From a bacterium (lineage in GTDB: Bacteria; Electryoneota; RPQS01), in the NCBI GenBank assembly GCA_016721565.1, contig JADKHW010000002.1, forward strand, positions 1 through 64,000: a stretch of DNA of 64,000 nucleotides. Reading direction: 5' to 3'. The position numbers and the translations under genes are program-made. Positions within the stretch are counted from its first letter, which is position 1. The number at the start of each line of letters is the position of its first letter. This document shows positions 46,524 to 56,327 of the stretch, piece after piece. Under the pieces are notes generated by a model. The model searched no databases. It had not been told where the DNA came from and was given only the letters and a program-made list of their open reading frames with translations.

Positions 46524-49500
46524 TTATTTCAGCGGGCCGGTGGCGCGCTTAATTGGGAAATTCGGCATCGGCACGTCGTTCCGCGGATCTTCTTTTATCT
46601 TCTGACGGCACCACTTGATCGCGTACTCAAGCTGGTCATCGATACCGTTGATCTGGTTCTTGATGGTTTGAGGCAATTCGACATCAGGCGAGACACCGGG
46701 ACCTTCAATCAGCCATTTGCCATCCTCACCCCAACCGGTAAATTCAGGCTGGGTGGCACCACCGCCGTCGATGAAGCCCTTGCCACCGCGAATACCAACC
46801 CAACCACCCCACGTGCGCATACCTACAAGCGGGCCGAGTTCAAGACGCTTCCACCCTTCTGAGAAAGTCTCGCCATCTGATCCGGTTTGCTCATCGCAAA
46901 GCGCGATAAAGTGCCCTTGGAACTGCGAATATGGATCGTGATCCTTTGAACCGTTGCGCGAAGTTCCCCACGTCCAGATCTTGCGATCAAGCTGTTGAAG
47001 AATCCAACGTGCGATATTGCCACCGCCGTTGTTACGCACGTCGAAGATGAAGGCCTTCTTGCCGCCGTAAACTTGTGGATAGTATTCGCGCATGAATTGC
47101 TCCATACCCGCACCACCCATGTCAGAGAGGTGCAGATAGGCAATGTCGTCACCACCCTTTTCTTTGACGTATGCCATGCGGCCTTTGACCCAATCCCAAT
47201 AGCGAAGGTCGCCATCATCCTTCATCGTGCGGACAACGAATTCGCGCGCACCATCGAGTGATGGCTTGTCGTTAACTGAAACCATTACAAGCTTGCCTGC
47301 CTTGTTTGCGAGCAATTGCATGTAGTTACTAACTTCATTTACCGGCTTGCGGTCGATGGCAACAAGGTACTCACCTTGCTTCACATTCAAGCCGACGGCA
47401 GACAGCGGACTTGTACGCTCCTTGTCCCACGGATCGGGAGCAAGAATCTTGTCAATTTTATAGAAGCCGTCATTCGTGCGCGTGACATCGATGCCGAGCA
47501 AACCAACGCCGATACTCTTTGAACGCTCAACATCGCCACCCATAATGTAGGCGTGACCGGCGTTCAATTCGCCAAACAGTTGGCCAAGTACGTCGTTCAG
47601 TTCATTACGCGTAGTGATGCGGTCAACAAGTTTCCCATAACGGTCGCCTTCCTTCTTCCAATCTACGCCGTGCATGTTGGGATCATAGAAGAAGTCGCGC
47701 TGATTGCGCCAAGCTTCCCAATATATTTGCTTCCACTCAGCACGCGGATCGACATCGTGCGTCCACTCGTCGAGCTTTAGACCTTTGTCTTTGTCGTCTT
47801 TGTCGGGTTCGGGAAGTTCAGTATCACCGGCGTCAATGACCGTGAAACCGTCCTTCGAACGAATAACCATCTTTTTGCGATCAAGCGACATCATGTAACC
47901 GCGCGCGCCGTCAGCAACGGTGTAGTCTTTCTTCTTCTTGATATCGAAGCAATGGAGTGCAATGCCCGGATCTTCGTCGTCGCCGTGCGCATCTTCCTTC
48001 CAACCACGGACATCATACGAGAAGTAATAGAGCTTGCCGTCAACGGCACCCAATCCAGCATAGCGGCCTGCACCCGTGGGCAACAAGACGATACGATCCA
48101 TCAGGCCATCCCAATCAATCTTGACTTCGACTTTCTTGTCTTCCTTGTCCTTATCGTCGTCGTCGTCCTTGTCGCCTTTCTTGTCCTTCTTATCTTTGTC
48201 CTTTTTATCCTTGTCCTTTTTGTCGTCGTCCTTCTTCTCGTCGTCTTTCTTGTCGTCGGACGCGATAGCATTGTCTTCATAAAGATAAGGACTCTTAGTC
48301 TCTTTTGAAAGTGCGAGCGCGAATAACTGCGAGGTGTTCAGGGTGATGAAAGCCCAATCGTTGTCGCCGTTGAAAGCGTTCTGATTGCGGCGCGACGAGA
48401 AGTAGAGCCACTTGCCATCGGGATCCCATGACGGCGAATCGCTATCGAACATCGGGTCAGTGACAAGGTGAGTCTTCTTTTCCTTCATGTCATAAATCTT
48501 GACGCCGCCAAATTTGTTAGGCAGCTGCACGGTGTACGCGATGTAACGTGAATCGGGCGAGAACTCGTACGTGTAGATTTCCCAATCAGAAGAATCAAGA
48601 ACTTGAGTGGAGCCTGTCTTCAAATTAATCAATGAAAGCGTACGATCCTTGTTGCCGCAAACGCCCCACTCACCATCGGGTGACATTTCGATTCCGAAAT
48701 TGTAGGTTGATGGTCCGGGACCAACTTTGCGCGGCTTGCCTTTGCCGTCGGTTGGGTAGGCCCACAGAGTCTGCTCGCCTTCTTTGTCGGTCCACGCATA
48801 AATTTCTTTCCCGTCCTTGCTGTAGAACGGAGACTTCTCGCGTTCTGCCGGGGTATCCGTCGCTTGCAAAATCACGCCACGACGTTCGGTTGAAGCTGTG
48901 AATAGCTCGCCGCGAGCACCAAGTACGATGCGCTTGCCGTCCGGTGAAAGTGCGTAGTCGTTGGTGTAATCGTCCGGCGAAATGAAACGATCATGCGTCA
49001 GCAAGAGTTCGCTCGGCATCATCACGTCAACTTTGCGAGTCTGACCGGCGGCGATATCATAAACGTAAACATCCGCGCCGACTGAATAGCAAATCTTACC
49101 ATCTGCAAGACTTGGCCAACGCACATCGTAGTCACGATGCTCGGTCAAGCGCTTGATGTCCGAACCGTCTGGATTCATGCACCATAGGTTGTCACGATCG
49201 TCTTCGTTGCGAACATAGAAGATCTTGCCGTTGTACCACATTGGAGTGGCATCATTGCCTTCCCACTTGGTAACTTTCTGGTAGTCGTGCGTCTTTGTGC
49301 TGCCAACGTAGATGTCTTCCGCCCAGCCGCCCTTGTAGCGCTTCCATGTGCGCGTACCGAGCGAGAAACGGGTGAAAGCGATTCGATCTCCGCCCGGCTC
49401 AAACGTGACATGAGCAATTTCGGGGACTTCCATCTTGGTCGGCCAGCCGCCATCAGTGCCGACGATGAACATCTGCCAGAATCCGGCGCCGTTATCGGCC

Positions 49501-49874
49501 CAGTTGCGGTAGGCAACCTTGCCATCATTGGTCCATGCGGCAACAAAGTCTGCTGAAGGATGATAAGTCAATCGACGAGGCTGGCCACCTTCCGGTGACA
49601 CGACATAGACGTCAACGTTTCCGTCATAGTTGCCGCTGAAGGCAATCCACTTGCCGTCAGGTGAAAACATTGGGAAGCGTTCTTCGCCTGCCGCTGAGGT
49701 CAAACGACGTGCGTTGCCGCCGTTAATGGGGGCAATCCAGAGATCGTTATCTGCGATAAAAGCAATTTGATTGCCGTACGCGGTGGGCCAGCGGTAGTAA
49801 CCCTCGGAAGGTGCTGCAAACAAGCTAGTGAGGCTTGCCAAAAGGAGTGCAAGACTGGTGATGAAAAGTTTCAT
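46524..49874 (-). CDS. tricorn-like protease (beta-propeller, PDZ, S41)
   Basis: 1116-residue exported serine protease related to tricorn. It has a signal peptide (1-21); TolB/WD-like propeller repeats to about residue 530 (IAFIADNDLWIAPINGGNARRLT; MFSPDGKWIAFSGNYDGNVDVYVV); a low-complexity K/D tract at about 538-581; a second propeller-like part; the tricorn core domain (QIYWEAWRNQRDFFYDPNMHGVDW); GELNAGHAYI at about 770 (the Ser-His site of tricorn, here Gly-His); PDZ (about 790-880); and the catalytic serine region DEQTGSDGETFSEGWK at about 995 with DVRNNGGGN before it. It should trim peptides in the periplasm. It stands alone with its own terminator. Confidence 0.93.
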   Translation of the reverse strand: MKLFITSLALLLASLTSLFAAPSEGYYRWPTAYGNQIAFIADNDLWIAPINGGNARRLTSAAGEERFPMFSPDGKWIAFSGNYDGNVDVYVVSPEGGQPRRLTYHPSADFVAAWTNDGKVAYRNWADNGAGFWQMFIVGTDGGWPTKMEVPEIAHVTFEPGGDRIAFTRFSLGTRTWKRYKGGWAEDIYVGSTKTHDYQKVTKWEGNDATPMWYNGKIFYVRNEDDRDNLWCMNPDGSDIKRLTEHRDYDVRWPSLADGKICYSVGADVYVYDIAAGQTRKVDVMMPSELLLTHDRFISPDDYTNDYALSPDGKRIVLGARGELFTASTERRGVILQATDTPAEREKSPFYSKDGKEIYAWTDKEGEQTLWAYPTDGKGKPRKVGPGPSTYNFGIEMSPDGEWGVCGNKDRTLSLINLKTGSTQVLDSSDWEIYTYEFSPDSRYIAYTVQLPNKFGGVKIYDMKEKKTHLVTDPMFDSDSPSWDPDGKWLYFSSRRNQNAFNGDNDWAFITLNTSQLFALALSKETKSPYLYEDNAIASDDKKDDEKKDDDKKDKDKKDKDKKDKKGDKDDDDDKDKEDKKVEVKIDWDGLMDRIVLLPTGAGRYAGLGAVDGKLYYFSYDVRGWKEDAHGDDEDPGIALHCFDIKKKKDYTVADGARGYMMSLDRKKMVIRSKDGFTVIDAGDTELPEPDKDDKDKGLKLDEWTHDVDPRAEWKQIYWEAWRNQRDFFYDPNMHGVDWKKEGDRYGKLVDRITTRNELNDVLGQLFGELNAGHAYIMGGDVERSKSIGVGLLGIDVTRTNDGFYKIDKILAPDPWDKERTSPLSAVGLNVKQGEYLVAIDRKPVNEVSNYMQLLANKAGKLVMVSVNDKPSLDGAREFVVRTMKDDGDLRYWDWVKGRMAYVKEKGGDDIAYLHLSDMGGAGMEQFMREYYPQVYGGKKAFIFDVRNNGGGNIARWILQQLDRKIWTWGTSRNGSKDHDPYSQFQGHFIALCDEQTGSDGETFSEGWKRLELGPLVGMRTWGGWVGIRGGKGFIDGGGATQPEFTGWGEDGKWLIEGPGVSPDVELPQTIKNQINGIDDQLEYAIKWCRQKIKEDPRNDVPMPNFPIKRATGPLK

Positions 49875-49962
49875 GCGGGTTCCTTACGAACTACGAGAAA
49901 GGTATTTCGAGATTGGTCGGAAAGAGGGAAAAGGGGAAACAGTGGTCTCTATGTCTAAAGAC

Positions 49963-50002
49963 AAAATGGCCCCCGAAGTAATAGACTCCGGGGGCCATTT
50001 TT
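49963..50002 (-). terminator. terminator of the 50015 sorting-tail gene
   Basis: AAAATGGCCCCCG ... CGGGGGCCATTTT stem; TTTTGTC on the minus strand. It is 13 bp after the stop codon. Confidence 0.88.
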
Positions 50003-50014
50003 TGTTGCATTATC

Positions 50015-52081
50015 TTACTTCAACAGCATCATTTTGCGAACCGACGTAAAGTCGCCCGCGTCCATGCGATAGAAGTACAAGCCGGACGGCATAGCTACGG
50101 CATCAAACGACGCGGTGTAAACGCCGGCCGAGAAGTTACCGTTAGCAAGGACCGCAACTTCCTGACCCAGCATGTTCACCACGGTCAAGCGGACATTCGA
50201 CTGCACAGGCAACGAGAACTGAATGTCAGTAGTCGGGTTAAACGGATTCGGGTAGTTCTGGCCCATAGAGAATTCGCTTGGAAGCGGCAGGTTAGTCTCA
50301 TGGACAGCCGATGCAGTTGAGTCACCGATACCACGGAGAATGACAGGGAACGCGGCATTGTTGCCTGCATTGCTGTTAATTGTGATGATACCGTTCCATG
50401 AGCGGTGAAGCGGCGGATCAAAGGTAATAGTCACATCACGGCTGGCACCTGCGGCAACTGTAAAGCTCGTCGGCGTGATCTGGTAAGCCGGGGCAGTTGC
50501 GTTCGGAGTAATCGTGATGCTCGTCACGTTCAGCGCATCTTGTCCACCTTCGTTGAACACAGTGAGTGTTTGGCTGACGCCCGGTGCCGACGGACGAATG
50601 CGACCGAAGTCAACGGTATCACGATCGGTATCAATCACCGGGAACGGTGGCGTGGCCGAAGTGGTGTCAAAGAATACCTGCATACACAGGTTACCACCGT
50701 CATCTTCGAAGAACTGCGCACCGTCGTTGGCGATTTGAAGTGCCAACAAGCCCATTGCAATGTTCTGCGCAGCATTGGGCGGATTGTCATCGAAGCCCAT
50801 CGGGGCGCCGGTTTCAAACAAAGTACCGAATGTTACAGATTGACCTTCGAAAACGAGAATCGGCGGAGTGACCGTGATTTCGTTCCAGCCTGACACAACA
50901 GCAGGAGTCGACGTCCAAACAGGCGTGCCCGTCGGAAGCTCTTGGCTATCATTCATCCAAATACGGAAGTCGCCAGTTGCTGCACCGCCAACGTCAACAC
51001 GGACGCGGGTAATCGCGGCGGGATAGGTCGCCGGCTTAAACTTCAAAGCCCACCCCGAACCGGCACTAAAGCCTAAGTATGAGTCGGCATCTTCGTCATC
51101 GTCATAGCGATACCAACGGTGGTTGCCGCCCACAAAGAAGCGTAGCCACGTTGTGTCATTTTCCTGATTGTTGTCATCACCTGCAAGGGCAATGCAACGG
51201 GCAAGGTATTCACCTTCGGCAGTCGGCGTAAAGGGGGTTCCAGTTGTAAGGTTGGCCGTGGCTTCTGCATCCAATGCGCCGCCGATCAGGTCTTCAGAGA
51301 AGACTTCGGTTCCGCCGGGGCCTGTAACGGTCAATTCGCCAACATACGCGGTAATGTCCTGCGTGCCAACGTTTTCAAATTCTTGCGTGAAGAAAACAGA
51401 TTGACCGGATAGGAAGTTGTATGAGGTCTCGCCAGCAACTTCGTTAGAAAGATCGCCAGCCGAGAGGTCAGTAAAGACACCGCCGGCAATACCACCGACG
51501 CGGAACATAATGTCGCCGGTCAAATTCGAGTAGGTGCCAAACTTACCCTGCGTTGAGATCTGGCTGCGATCGCCTGTGATGCCGTTGTCATAAACGGGAT
51601 TCCAGTTGGCATCACCTTGCGGACCACCGGGAATCGGGCCAAAGACGACCCAGAAGTCAGTGCCACCGACAACGTTTACGGTGTCATTGAAATTGACATC
51701 AAACCAGCCAAAATTCGGCAGAGGCGCTGCAGCGCGGGCAATAGCTTGCTCGCCACCGGGAGCCGGGGTCGACGTAAACACAAAGCACGAGCACGGGGCT
51801 TGCGAGTTGGTGCCGTCAATCGTGTAGCAATAGGCGCTGATCAGCGAGAAATCCACGGGAGCCGTAAAACGAACACGGCACCAGAAGTTCGTGGCGGTGC
51901 TGAGGATTGCCGGGGAGTTGTTGTCATACAACAAAGTATCCGGCTGGGGATCATCGAGTGCTCCGTTCGGGAGCGTGCGGGTGTCCAGATTACTCGGCCA
52001 GACCAAAGCCACGTTGTCCGAGGCCATGGCGGACATCGCGGTTGTCAGGCAGAGGAGTAGGAGCCAGTGGGTCCAACGCAT
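50015..52081 (-). CDS. secreted protein with type IX sorting tail
   Basis: 688 residues with a signal peptide (MRWTHWLLLLCLTTAMSAMA). Several beta-sandwich domains follow: an adhesin-like N-terminal domain (SLISAYCYTIDGTNSQAPCSCFVF), a CARDB-like part (TFTQEFENVGTQDITAYVGELTV), a second copy-like domain, an ASPM/Hydin-like Ig domain (VDFGRIRPSAPGVSQTLTVFNEGG) and the C-terminal MGQNYPNPFNPTTDIQFSLP...VRKMMLLK sorting domain. The ATG at 52081 follows GGAGGAA. Function unknown; an exported or cell-attached protein. Confidence 0.85.
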   Translation of the reverse strand: MRWTHWLLLLCLTTAMSAMASDNVALVWPSNLDTRTLPNGALDDPQPDTLLYDNNSPAILSTATNFWCRVRFTAPVDFSLISAYCYTIDGTNSQAPCSCFVFTSTPAPGGEQAIARAAAPLPNFGWFDVNFNDTVNVVGGTDFWVVFGPIPGGPQGDANWNPVYDNGITGDRSQISTQGKFGTYSNLTGDIMFRVGGIAGGVFTDLSAGDLSNEVAGETSYNFLSGQSVFFTQEFENVGTQDITAYVGELTVTGPGGTEVFSEDLIGGALDAEATANLTTGTPFTPTAEGEYLARCIALAGDDNNQENDTTWLRFFVGGNHRWYRYDDDEDADSYLGFSAGSGWALKFKPATYPAAITRVRVDVGGAATGDFRIWMNDSQELPTGTPVWTSTPAVVSGWNEITVTPPILVFEGQSVTFGTLFETGAPMGFDDNPPNAAQNIAMGLLALQIANDGAQFFEDDGGNLCMQVFFDTTSATPPFPVIDTDRDTVDFGRIRPSAPGVSQTLTVFNEGGQDALNVTSITITPNATAPAYQITPTSFTVAAGASRDVTITFDPPLHRSWNGIITINSNAGNNAAFPVILRGIGDSTASAVHETNLPLPSEFSMGQNYPNPFNPTTDIQFSLPVQSNVRLTVVNMLGQEVAVLANGNFSAGVYTASFDAVAMPSGLYFYRMDAGDFTSVRKMMLLK

Positions 52082-52164
52082 GGGGTTCCTCCAATTAGGG
52101 GTATCTACAAACATTTCAACAATTTCCGGGACTTGAACCACCTTGATTCTTACGGGAATAGAGA

Positions 52165-52182
52165 AGGGTCCACATGGACCCT
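52165..52182 (-). terminator. possible weak terminator after nadD
   Basis: AGGGTCCA-ca-TGGACCCT inverted repeat 65 bp after the nadD stop; no good U tract. Confidence 0.3.
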
Positions 52183-52247
52183 CACCCTAAGATAACGATT
52201 TCAGGGGATAAAGGAAAGGGGAAAACACATCCTACAACGGCAATTTC

Positions 52248-52835
52248 TTACTGATAGAGCCTGTGTTCCATGATATAGTTGCGGACTGATTCAGGAATCC
52301 ACTCGGATGTGTCACGTCCAAGTTTCACGGCTTCACGAATTTCAGTTGCCGAAATCGGGATCAACGGCGTATCGAGCATGCGGACACGGGCTATGTATTG
52401 GGCAGGGGCTTCCCGGATGTCCACGCCTGGTCTCCTCAGAACGGCGACGCGGGCATATTCAAAGAGGTCTTCAGGATTCTTCCATTTGGGAAGCTCAACC
52501 AAAGAATCCGCTCCGACAATGAGCCAAAGGTCTTTTTCACCAGGCGGCAACTCTGCAACAACTCGACGAATGGTTTCCGTGGTGTAGGCGGGACCATCAA
52601 CTTTTTCTTCTGTGTCAGAGAGCTTTAGAGCCGGGAATTCTGCGAGCGCGAGCCTCAACATCTCCTTGCGATGAACATATGGGGTCATCGGCACATGAAG
52701 CTTGTGCGGAGGGTACGGATTCGGGAGCATCCAAATCTCAGGCAGACCAAGTTCAAGACGGGCGGCCTCGATTGTCCAAAGATGGCCGTAGTGTACTGGA
52801 TCAAATGTCCCCCCGAAGAGACCAAGGCGCGTCAT
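52248..52835 (-). CDS. nadD: nicotinate-nucleotide adenylyltransferase
   Basis: 195-residue NadD, which converts nicotinate mononucleotide and ATP to deamido-NAD. The N-terminal RLGLFGGTFDPVHYGHLWT carries the HxGH nucleotidyl-transfer motif; KLSDTEEKVDGPAYTTETI, LWLIVGADSLVELPKWKN and PISATEIREAVKLG follow as in the family. Its start overlaps the frame-corrected end of bamD (ATGA). It is the last gene of the minus-strand core-gene chain. Confidence 0.96.
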   Translation of the reverse strand: MTRLGLFGGTFDPVHYGHLWTIEAARLELGLPEIWMLPNPYPPHKLHVPMTPYVHRKEMLRLALAEFPALKLSDTEEKVDGPAYTTETIRRVVAELPPGEKDLWLIVGADSLVELPKWKNPEDLFEYARVAVLRRPGVDIREAPAQYIARVRMLDTPLIPISATEIREAVKLGRDTSEWIPESVRNYIMEHRLYQ

Positions 52836-53609
52836 GGAGTAGCTGCTTGCTCCGTGCCGGCTTTCAATGTGCGAGAAAGCTCTTCAATCTTGTCTAAAAA
52901 ACTTGCCCGCCGGGAATCTCCTCTTGTAGTCTGTGATCGCGGCAATGGCTTTCTCTTTTTCGTCAAGCTTGACTAAAGAACGCACTTTGTCATAGGCGGC
53001 TTCATCGGCATAGACCGTGTCATAGAAATCAGAGAGCATCGCATCCGCATAGATAACAGCCGCAGCGTACTCTTCGACTTTCAAATAGAGCTTGAGTGCA
53101 GCGAAACTCTTGCGAGCAAGCTTGTCGCGGCACTTTGCCATATAGGTATAGGCACTATCCGCATATTGATTTTGCGGGTAATCTTCGAGGTAGCGCTGAA
53201 ATCCGTCGAAAGCTTGTTCTGTGTAGACCTGATCAAGACGAAAATCTGGGGCCAGTTCGTAGTAGCAACGGGATTCGTAGTAGGCTGCGTTGCCGGCGAG
53301 CGGGCTTGACGGGAATTGCGTCACGAGCCGCTTAAAATCATCGGCAGAAACAAAGTAGTCGCCCTGTTCAAATCCGGAGCGAGCAAGATAGTAGTATGCC
53401 GAGTCAATAAAGGCCGAGCCTGAGTAGTTCAGAGTGATATCGCGCAACAACTGAGCGGCGCGGAAGTAGCGTTCACGCTCGAACAGACTCTTTGCTCGGT
53501 TCCAGTCGGCATCCGCTCCATCATCGGTGATGAATTGAGTCTTTGACGCGCAGCCTAAGAGCAGCAGTGCGAAAAGAGTTGGAAGAATGTATTTTGAGAG
53601 TTTTTGCAT
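52832..53609 (-). CDS. bamD: BamD-like outer-membrane assembly lipoprotein, T-run frameshift
   Basis: About 258-residue TPR lipoprotein of the YfiO/BamD family, part of the complex that inserts outer-membrane proteins. The signal LSKYILPTLFALLLLGC is followed by paired helices (WNRAKSLFERERYFRAAQLLRDIT; DSAYYYLARSGFEQGDYFVSADDFKRLV; FDGFQRYLEDYPQNQYADSAYTYMAKC). The uncorrected frame stops early, at 52884. Removing one T from the TTTTTT run at about 52899-52904 gives KFLDKIEELSRTLKAGTEQAATP, ending in an ATGA overlap with nadD. A single-base homopolymer error is therefore very likely. The start overlaps the stop of the small upstream gene (TGATG). Confidence 0.85.
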
Positions 53610-53845
53610 CAAGACTTGGTGCGGGCAGAAAAGAGGATAACGAAGACGCCTGCTGTGGCGCCGAGTATCGCAAGCGGGATTAACCAGCCGGAAGTTGCGG
53701 AATGCGAAATGGTTGTTGTGGAATCCAACAACGCAACAAAAGTCGTATCTGGTGCAAGCGTATCGGGAACATTCTGCTCAGGCTCAACAGAGAGCGCTGA
53801 AGTGAGAACAATAAGAAAAGCGAATACTTTAACTACAGTCGCCAT
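53609..53845 (-). CDS. small membrane protein between bamD and a PorV-like gene
   Basis: 78 residues: an N-terminal hydrophobic signal or anchor (VVKVFAFLIVLTSALS), a Thr-rich periplasmic stretch (DTLAPDTTFVALLDSTTTIS), then a second hydrophobic helix (GWLIPLAILGATAGVFVILF) with ARTKS at the end. It overlaps both neighbours by a few bases. No family is recognised; its context suggests an envelope-assembly role. Confidence 0.6.
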   Translation of the reverse strand: MATVVKVFAFLIVLTSALSVEPEQNVPDTLAPDTTFVALLDSTTTISHSATSGWLIPLAILGATAGVFVILFSARTKS

Positions 53846-54821
53846 GCGAAAGTGAGCGTTGTGTAGCCTTGGACTGGGCGACCGCTATCGTAGAGGATTG
53901 CTAAGCCAAACGAAAGGATGTCTTCTGGAACGCGCAAACGGTCCTCCCTGCTGCGAAACCAATTGGCGTCAAGGAGTCCAATGCCTGCAGTTGCAAGTGC
54001 GCCACGGCTGCGGGTGAACAATGATCCGCCCGCTCGCAATGCGAATGCACGAACTGGTCGCCACTCCGCACCAAGACGTGGTTCCAAGTAGCCGAGGCCT
54101 TGTGTCTCGCTGACGTTGGTCAACTGAAAGGCCAAAGTGTATGCAGGTCTTTGAAGCGCGACTGAGGCGGTTGTGCCCTTGTCAACACGGCGGTCGAGTG
54201 GATGTAGCCAACGCGGTCCGGTAACCGGAAACCTCTGATAGTGTAAACCCACTTGGAGGCCGCGAGGTTTCAGGATAACACCGTAGCTGAAGCCTTCGCC
54301 GTCTCCTTTGAAGTCGCGTGAATAGAAATCAACTCGTCCGCCGACTTGCACGCGCTTGTGCATTTGCAGATGCAGCACCAGACTTGTTTGAAATTCCGCG
54401 AGCGTGTGCTTTTCAGGAATATCATCAAATCGCGTCGTATCATTGCGCTGCATCACAGGTTCCGCCAGAATACCAGAAACGGCGAGCCAACGGTGGCGGG
54501 CAGAGACAGAGCGGACGAACAGACTGGATACGTCGGCTATTTGGCTAATCGTCGTGCGACGATCTGCTGCGGTGTCAAAGTAGTCACTTAGCTGAAGGGC
54601 ACCGTTGCCTTGCAGAACTCCGGTGACTCCGGTACGTTTTTCTACAGGAAGGGCACGAAGCCTGCAGGATTACTACTGCTGGTGGACATTGATCCAAACA
54701 AAGCGCCGGTAGCGTTGCCCATTGCGAAATCGCGCGCCACACCGCTCTGTATTAAGAGCGGAGTCCACTCAAACGCAAACGCCTGCGCTGCAAGAACTAA
54801 TGCCAACAGAAGTCGAATCAT
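53833..54821 (-). CDS. PorV-like outer-membrane protein, one frameshift
   Basis: About 329 residues when corrected. Frame one (54642-54821) gives the signal MIRLLLALVLAAQAFA and the family start SGVARDFAMGNATGALFGSMSTSSSNPAG. Frame two resumes ALPVEKRTGVTGVLQGNG and runs to FAWRL, a barrel-type C-terminus. Adding one base at about 54658-54662 joins them. GxARxxAMGxAxGA...NPAG is the PorV/PorQ-type signature. The ATG overlaps the lnt stop (ATGA). It is the second PorV-like gene in the window, here beside BamD and Lnt. Confidence 0.75.
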
Positions 54822-56323
54822 GATGATTCGGAAGACCCGTAGCGCTGCGTACGCATCCAAAGAGCAGATAGAACAACTGCGAATAGGCCGTAGTAGAGCA
54901 TTGGCCAAAGTTTGGCAAGTCGGACCGCAATCGTGATGTCTTGCCGCGCGGGACCATCGCCCCAGATGGCTCCAGCTACATCATACCCAAGTGTCTCAAC
55001 GTAACGACCGTTAGGCAAAATCAGCGCACTGATCCCAGTGTTGGCGGCGCGCACAATTGAACGATGTGTCGCGACTGCACGCAAACGCGAAAGCGCAAGA
55101 TGCTGGTATGGGCCGCTTGAATGGCCGTACCAACCGTCGTTCGTAACGTGACCGAAGAATTGCGCGCCTTTCAATACCGCGTCTGCCGCTATGTCTGAAT
55201 AGACAACTTCAAAGCAAATCAAGCAGGTAAACGGCGGAACGCTGCCGCCGGAGAAGACGACAACAGAGTCACCGGGCTTAAACTCCGCTTGACCTAAATG
55301 CAGATTACCGAGAAAGGGAAACCACTTTTGTCCGGGGATTCGTTCTCCAAACGGGACGAGGTGGATTTTTGAAGAGCGCTGCAGTGCGAGGGAATCAGGG
55401 CGGATGGCGAAGGCCGCATTATAAGGAATCTGCTCACCGTCGGGAGCAACATCGTAGTCTGTACCGCCGGTGAGCAAGACTGCGTGACTACGCTTGGTCA
55501 GGTTGCGCAACGTGTCGGCTGCCCAGCCGCGAAAACGAATCGGCATTGGTACGGCAGTTTCTGGCCAGCAGATAAACTCCACTCCTTTGCCCGCTATGCC
55601 GTCAGTCAATTCTACATGATCCGCAAGGATTTCGGCTGAACTCATTTGCCACTTTGTTTCGGCAGGGGTGTTAGCCTGAATACTTGCTGCGCGTATCATG
55701 CGCGATGACGATTCAAGCTCATCACTGCGTAGATAGCCCCAGCCGAATGGCACCACAATCAAGAGCAGCGCAGTGATTGAATAGATGCGTTTGCGGGCGT
55801 GCCAAAAGAGAAAGAACAGCGCATTGATTGTAAGTACCAGAAACGCGAGGCCTTGGACATCAATCCACGAGGCAATTTGCATTGCTGAGATTGAGGCGGA
55901 CAATGGAAGCGCCCATGTTGCCCATGGAAAGCTCAGTTCACCCGTACCCCAGAAAATTTCGAGGGCCTGATAAGTCACGATAAAGAGCAGGGCGGCTTCG
56001 GTTTTCGAAAGAGCCTTCGCAGTGCGATTGACTACCCACGCGACCATGCCCCAGATTGTAGCAAGGATGCAGATGAGAGCGAAGCCTGCTATAATCGAAA
56101 TCCACCACGGTGCGCCAGAGTTAAGGCCGACCCAATAAAGGACACCGCTAAAGAACAGAACACCGGCGCGCCACGCGGATACAAATACCCTCTCGCGCGA
56201 AGTGTCGGTGGCAGAAATTAGGAATGGAACTAAGGCTACATAAGCAACCGGCCAAAGTGACACAGGCGGAAAGGCCAGCGCACCAAGCAGTGCCGCAAGC
56301 AGAAACCCCCATCGAGACAGCAT
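54818..56323 (-). CDS. lnt: apolipoprotein N-acyltransferase
   Basis: 501-residue inner-membrane enzyme that adds the third acyl chain to lipoproteins. N-terminal half with about six TM helices, then a nitrilase domain with the Glu of FICWPETAVP, Lys of SKIHLVPFGERIP and Cys of FTCLICFEVVYSD (E-K-C triad), and NDGWYG, HLALSRLRAVATHR. It ends in one TM helix. The ATG at 56323 lies 4 bp after the Gfo/Idh stop; the longer TTG start would overlap that gene. The lipoproteins in this window are its likely clients. Confidence 0.95.
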   Translation of the reverse strand: MLSRWGFLLAALLGALAFPPVSLWPVAYVALVPFLISATDTSRERVFVSAWRAGVLFFSGVLYWVGLNSGAPWWISIIAGFALICILATIWGMVAWVVNRTAKALSKTEAALLFIVTYQALEIFWGTGELSFPWATWALPLSASISAMQIASWIDVQGLAFLVLTINALFFLFWHARKRIYSITALLLIVVPFGWGYLRSDELESSSRMIRAASIQANTPAETKWQMSSAEILADHVELTDGIAGKGVEFICWPETAVPMPIRFRGWAADTLRNLTKRSHAVLLTGGTDYDVAPDGEQIPYNAAFAIRPDSLALQRSSKIHLVPFGERIPGQKWFPFLGNLHLGQAEFKPGDSVVVFSGGSVPPFTCLICFEVVYSDIAADAVLKGAQFFGHVTNDGWYGHSSGPYQHLALSRLRAVATHRSIVRAANTGISALILPNGRYVETLGYDVAGAIWGDGPARQDITIAVRLAKLWPMLYYGLFAVVLSALWMRTQRYGSSESS

Positions 56324-56327
56324 GGGA

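Noticed and set aside
47950..48310. hydrophobic plus-strand frames (Leu/Val/Ser-rich)
   Set aside because: They are the antisense reading of the Lys/Asp tract of the tricorn-like protease.
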